From Peribacter sp964404805 (GTDB lineage: Bacteria; Patescibacteriota; Gracilibacteria; Peribacterales; Peribacteraceae): DNA of 8,904 nt. The DNA lies in the NCBI GenBank assembly GCA_964404805.1, contig CAYOLJ010000046.1, positions 1 to 8,904 of the forward strand. The letters are read 5' to 3'. The position numbers were made by a program, and so were the translations under genes. The notes below the pieces were generated by a model. That model was given only the letters and a program-made list of their open reading frames with translations. It was not told the origin of the DNA and searched no databases. This document shows positions 5,300 through 8,904 of the stretch, in pieces (positions within the stretch are counted from its first letter, which is position 1; every line of letters starts with the position of its first letter).

Positions 5300-8200
5300 A
5301 TGCCACCCATTTCTTCATCATCCTCCGCATCCTCCGTCTCACACCACGCTGGCAAGAATGCCCCGTCTCATCGCGAAAAGGGGCTTACGGTTCAGCGCGT
5401 CTTCACGACGCCGGGCAATGACCCGCTGGAGGAGGTGACCTATGAGCGCAGGACGAGCCGTATCAAGAATCCTGATGGTTCGGTGGTCTTTGAGATGGAA
5501 GAAGCTGAGATCCCAGCAGCATGGAGCCAGATGGCCACGGATATCATGGTCAGCAAGTACTTTCGTCGTGCAGGAATTCCCCAAGTCGATGCACAGGGCA
5601 ATCTGCTCCATGATGCAGACGGCAACGTGGTCACGGGGTCGGAGCAAAGTGTGAAACAGGTGATTCGTCGCCTTGCAGGATGCTGGAGACACTGGGGTCA
5701 GCAGGAGGGCTATTTCGAAACCGCGCAGGATGCGCAGGCATTCGAAGATGAGATGGCGTACATGCTCGTGCACCAGATGGCGGCTCCGAACAGTCCTCAG
5801 TGGTTCAATACAGGCTTGCACTACGCCTATGGCATCACGGGGCCTGCACAGGGGCACTACTATGCCGACCCCAAGACGGGGGAGGTACGCGAGAGCACTG
5901 ATTCCTACTCCCATCCCCAGCCTCACGCCTGCTTCATCCTTTCGGTGAATGACGACATGGTGAATCCGGGTGGCATTATGGATCTGTGGGTGCGCGAGGC
6001 GCGCCTCTTCAAGTACGGATCAGGAACGGGGACGAATTTTTCGAGCCTGCGCGCGGCCGGCGAGCCGCTCTCGGGTGGAGGTATGAGTTCGGGGCTCATG
6101 AGCTTTCTTAAAATCGGTGACCGCGCTGCCGGTGCCATCAAATCAGGCGGCACCACACGTCGCGCCGCAAAGATGGTGTGTCTCGATCTCGATCATCCAG
6201 ATATCGTGGAGTTTATCGAGTGGAAGTCGAAGGAAGAGAAGAAAGTTGCCGCACTCGCCGATGCCGGTTACTCCACCGATTTCAATGACGAGGCCTATCA
6301 GACGGTATCTGGCCAGAATTCCAATAACTCCGTGCGTATTCCACACACGTTCTTCGAAGCAGTCGAGAACGATACCGACTGGGGTCTCACCTGGCGCACC
6401 GAGAGGCGGCGCGCACAAGAAGAAGGTCGCACGCCTGCGGCTTGCAGGACCATTCGAGCGCGCGAATTGTGGGAAAAAATCGGTTTCGCTGCTTGGGTCT
6501 GTGCTGATCCCGGCTTGCAGTACGACACGACCATTAACGACTGGCACACCTGTCCCGCCGCCGGTCGCATCAACGCCAGCAATCCCTGTAGTGAGTACAT
6601 GTTCATTGATAACACGGCCTGCAATCTGGCGTCGCTCAACGTGCTCAAGTTTTACGACGAGGAGCACGGCACGTTCAATACCGAGGCATTCCAGCACGCG
6701 GTGCGTCTCTGGACGATCGTGCTCGAGATCTCGGTACTCATGGCGCAATTCCCGAGCAAAAACATCGCCGAATTGAGTTACCTCTACCGCACACTGGGTC
6801 TGGGGCATGCCAATCTTGGCGCTTTGCTGATGCGTATGGGTATTGCGTACGATTCTCCTGAGGCACGTGCCTGGGCGGGGGTGCTTACGGCGATTATGAC
6901 CGGCGAGTCCTATGCCGCATCCGCCGAAATGGCCGAGAAGCTCGGTACCTTTGCGAAGTTTACTGAAAATCGTGAGTCCATGCTCCGGGTGATCCGCAAC
7001 CATCGGCGTGCAGCGTACGACGCGCCTGCGCGTGAGTACGAAGGGCTTCAAGTATTACCCGTTGGCATCGATCAGCGTTTGGCTCCACCCGATCTCTTGT
7101 CACAGGCCAAAGAGTGTTGGGATCGTGCACTGGCGCGCGGCGAGGAGCACGGTTACCGCAATGCACAGGTTACGGTCATCGCGCCCACGGGCACGATCGG
7201 GCTCCTGATGGATTGTGATACCACGGGCATTGAGCCCGATTTCGCTCTCGTAAAATTCAAGAAGCTCGCGGGCGGTGGCTACATGAAGATTGTAAACCAG
7301 TCGATGAAGCCGGCGCTCCAGCTCCTCGGATACAGCGAGAGTCAGATTGGCGAAATATTGCAGCATGTTCTGGGCACACTGAGTCTGGAGGGTGCTCCCT
7401 TCATCAATCGTGACTCACTCAAACGTAAGGAGTTTACCGATGAAGACATCGCCAAAATCGAGAAGAGCCTGCCTCAAGTTTTCGATTTTCGATCGGTGTT
7501 CACCAAGTGGACGCTCTCGCAAGATTCTCTCACGCGCATGGGCTTTCTGCCTGAGCGCACAGATGACCCCTCGTTCGACCTCCTTTCCGCATTGGGATTC
7601 ACCGAGGAGCAGATCGAGGCCGCAAATCTCGTCGTCTGTGGCCAGATGACCGTGGAGGGCGCCCCGCACATCAAAGCCGAACACTTATCGGTGTTCGACT
7701 GTGCCAGCCGCTGCGGCAAGCGAGGCAAGCGCCTCATTTCCGTTGAGGGGCACATTCGCATGATGGCGGCGATACAACCTTTCGTCACAGGAGCCATCAG
7801 TAAAACAATCAACCTGCCAAACGAAGCAACGGTCGAAGATATTCAGAATGCGTATCTGCTCTCGTGGAAGCTCGGTCTCAAAGCAAATGCTCTCTACCGT
7901 GACGGATGCAAACTGAGCCAGCCGCTCGCGGCACGCACTCGCAAGAGTACGAAGAAGAAAGAGGAGAAAGACGAGCCTTTTGTGCAGCGCGAGGTGGTCG
8001 AGAAGATCGTGATTAAAGAAGTACCACGCCGCCGCAAGCTCCCCGATGAGCGTCCATCCCTCACGCACAAGTTCTCTGTGGCGGGACACGAGGGGTACCT
8101 GCATGTGGGGCTCTACGAAGACGGCAAGCCTGGTGAGATCTTCATCAAGATGGCGAAAGAGGGTTCTACACTTTCGGGTGTGATGGATACGCTGGCCTTG

Positions 8201-8683
8201 AGCCTCTCGATGAACCTGCAGTACGGCGTACCGCTCGAAGTATTATGCGAGAAACTGGTGCGCACGCGTTTCGAACCGATGGGTATGACGACCAATAAAG
8301 AGATTCCCATGGTGCAGAGTCTCATGGATTACCTGGGGCGATGGCTCGCGCTCAAATTCCTCTCGAAAGATGTAGCCATGCACTTTCATAATCATGAGCT
8401 CATCGAGCAGGCGTATCGGGAGGGAAGCAAGAGCAAAGATGCCTTCGCCATGTCGTTGCCTATTGTCGACGAGGGAGCAGTAGGGGGGTACGCACGTGTT
8501 GCACAGACAGCACTGCTCGAAGAAGATCCTCCGCGTGCCACGTCTAGCTCCTCTCACATCGAAACGGCTCGTCAGCAGGGTTTCACTGGCTCCATTTGCT
8601 CCGGCTGCGGAGGTGTGCGGGTGAAACGTAATGGTTCCTGCGAGGTGTGTCTGGATTGCGGTGCCACATCTGGTTGCAGCTAA
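5300..8683 (+). CDS. nrdJ: Adenosylcobalamin-dependent class II ribonucleotide reductase
   Basis: This 1127-residue enzyme reduces ribonucleotides to deoxyribonucleotides with a thiyl radical made from adenosylcobalamin, so it needs no oxygen and no separate radical subunit. The active site is readable: redox Cys211 (PHACFIL), the N-P-C-S-E motif at 428-432 with thiyl Cys430, Asn428 and Glu432, and redox partner Cys441 (NTACNLASLNV). Other barrel motifs are SGTGTNFSSLRAAGEPLSGG (241-260) and APTGTIGLLMDCDTTGIEPD (628-647). A Lys/Glu-rich linker (about 881-915) leads to a TSCPD domain (about 918-1020). The end is a Cys cluster (Cys1100, 1103, 1114, 1117, 1120, 1126) closing with CGATSGCS, which in this family forms a zinc ribbon and the redox-active tail. 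No N-terminal ATP-cone and no intein are seen. The ATG at 5300 is chosen from promoter position; MPPISSSSSASS is a low-complexity leader and no clear ribosome site precedes it. Confidence 0.96.
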   Translation: MPPISSSSSASSVSHHAGKNAPSHREKGLTVQRVFTTPGNDPLEEVTYERRTSRIKNPDGSVVFEMEEAEIPAAWSQMATDIMVSKYFRRAGIPQVDAQGNLLHDADGNVVTGSEQSVKQVIRRLAGCWRHWGQQEGYFETAQDAQAFEDEMAYMLVHQMAAPNSPQWFNTGLHYAYGITGPAQGHYYADPKTGEVRESTDSYSHPQPHACFILSVNDDMVNPGGIMDLWVREARLFKYGSGTGTNFSSLRAAGEPLSGGGMSSGLMSFLKIGDRAAGAIKSGGTTRRAAKMVCLDLDHPDIVEFIEWKSKEEKKVAALADAGYSTDFNDEAYQTVSGQNSNNSVRIPHTFFEAVENDTDWGLTWRTERRRAQEEGRTPAACRTIRARELWEKIGFAAWVCADPGLQYDTTINDWHTCPAAGRINASNPCSEYMFIDNTACNLASLNVLKFYDEEHGTFNTEAFQHAVRLWTIVLEISVLMAQFPSKNIAELSYLYRTLGLGHANLGALLMRMGIAYDSPEARAWAGVLTAIMTGESYAASAEMAEKLGTFAKFTENRESMLRVIRNHRRAAYDAPAREYEGLQVLPVGIDQRLAPPDLLSQAKECWDRALARGEEHGYRNAQVTVIAPTGTIGLLMDCDTTGIEPDFALVKFKKLAGGGYMKIVNQSMKPALQLLGYSESQIGEILQHVLGTLSLEGAPFINRDSLKRKEFTDEDIAKIEKSLPQVFDFRSVFTKWTLSQDSLTRMGFLPERTDDPSFDLLSALGFTEEQIEAANLVVCGQMTVEGAPHIKAEHLSVFDCASRCGKRGKRLISVEGHIRMMAAIQPFVTGAISKTINLPNEATVEDIQNAYLLSWKLGLKANALYRDGCKLSQPLAARTRKSTKKKEEKDEPFVQREVVEKIVIKEVPRRRKLPDERPSLTHKFSVAGHEGYLHVGLYEDGKPGEIFIKMAKEGSTLSGVMDTLALSLSMNLQYGVPLEVLCEKLVRTRFEPMGMTTNKEIPMVQSLMDYLGRWLALKFLSKDVAMHFHNHELIEQAYREGSKSKDAFAMSLPIVDEGAVGGYARVAQTALLEEDPPRATSSSSHIETARQQGFTGSICSGCGGVRVKRNGSCEVCLDCGATSGCS

Positions 8684-8685
8684 AG

Positions 8686-8698
8686 AGGGTGCCACCCT
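8686..8698. repeat. Short hairpin AGGGT-GCC-ACCCT after nrdJ
   Basis: This is a perfect 5-base inverted repeat with a 3-base loop, two bases after the nrdJ stop and directly before the -10 box at 8700. It has no T-run of terminator type. It could be a weak transcript end or an operator for the next gene. Confidence 0.35.
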
Positions 8699-8699
8699 G

Positions 8700-8705
8700 T
8701 ATACT
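8700..8705 (+). promoter_or_regulatory. -10 element TATACT for the downstream gene
   Basis: TATACT (five of six to TATAAT, preceded by TG) is followed by six bases, ggtcgc, and then the ATG at 8712. The predicted transcript start coincides with the A of the start codon. No good -35 and no Shine-Dalgarno site are present in the 28-base gap after nrdJ. Confidence 0.5.
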
Positions 8706-8711
8706 GGTCGC

Positions 8712-8904
8712 ATGTCTGACTCTTGGCTCGACCGGATCCCTACTACGGAGCGTCAGCGGCTGCGCGAACGCTTTCACTTAAGTGAGGCGGAGTACGAGCG
8801 TCTGCGCGAGAAGGTGAAGGGCCCCGAAGATCTGGAGCGCGAAATGGAACGCAACGAGCTTCTGGCAGAACTCAAGTTCGCTATGGAGTCGGAGCCTAAA
8901 TTGG
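8712..8904 (+). CDS. Unrecognised charged helical protein, N-terminal part (partial)
   Basis: Sixty-four codons from the ATG at 8712 are open and run off the right end. The peptide starts MSDSWLDRIPTTERQRLRER and continues as a strongly charged Glu/Arg/Leu-rich sequence with a likely helix or coiled coil (about 23-60). It contains no signal peptide and no hydrophobic segment in the part visible. I do not recognise a family. Support for it being real comes from the open frame, the codon pattern resembling its neighbours, and the -10 box six bases before the start. It lies 28 bases after nrdJ, so co-expression by read-through is possible, but nothing seen ties it to nucleotide reduction. Confidence 0.6.
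   Translation, partial: MSDSWLDRIPTTERQRLRERFHLSEAEYERLREKVKGPEDLEREMERNELLAELKFAMESEPKL

Noticed and set aside
6143..7051. 302-codon open frame on the minus strand inside nrdJ
   Set aside because: It lies wholly opposite a clearly coding, motif-rich gene; its translation has no recognisable domain and is explained by codon bias of nrdJ.
5300..8683. Intein or insertion in nrdJ
   Set aside because: The family motifs follow in the expected order without a splicing-type insertion, and the length is normal for a TSCPD-containing class II enzyme.
1..8904. Recoded TGA (code 25) as seen in some Patescibacteria
   Set aside because: fusA and hisG end at TGA exactly where their families end, and the genes read through normally with the standard code.

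Overview
This is an ordinary bacterial chromosomal window, densely packed and moderately GC-rich, using the standard code (TGA serves as a real stop in fusA and hisG). It holds housekeeping and biosynthetic genes and shows no phage, transposase, CRISPR or tRNA. The gene style (compact, several genes without Shine-Dalgarno sites, a short set of anabolic genes) would fit a Patescibacteria/Peregrinibacteria-type genome. That placement is a low-confidence impression, not a demonstrated assignment.

Layout, left to right: the last 37 codons of fusA (EF-G); a sigma70-type promoter and a TrpR-family YerC-like repressor; a cluster of GC-rich inverted repeats overlapping the repressor's 3' end; hisI and hisG (long form), one base apart; ribD with an intact-looking deaminase half and an abnormal, short reductase half; an NRAMP-superfamily transporter of the DPSG/TTVSP type; a minus-strand flavodoxin-fold FMN-dependent oxidoreductase converging on the transporter with a 4-base stop overlap; a ~265-base divergent control region; a full-length adenosylcobalamin-dependent class II ribonucleotide reductase (nrdJ); and the start of an unrecognised charged, helical protein that runs off the right end.

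Functional links: yerC, hisI and hisG lie on one strand, and YerC-type proteins have been proposed as histidine regulators (HisR) in Gram-positive bacteria, so local histidine control is plausible. The nrdJ promoter carries two sites resembling NrdR boxes with starts 32 bases apart, one covering the -10 element. This is the classic layout for NrdR repression of ribonucleotide reductase genes. RibD (flavin synthesis) and the FMN-dependent enzyme are connected only loosely through flavin.

The most useful observations are the NrdR-box pair, a repeated '-10 box, six bases, start codon' arrangement pointing to leaderless transcripts, the repeat cluster at the yerC 3' end, and unusual active-site or domain features in HisI and RibD. 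No clearly new multi-gene system is visible.
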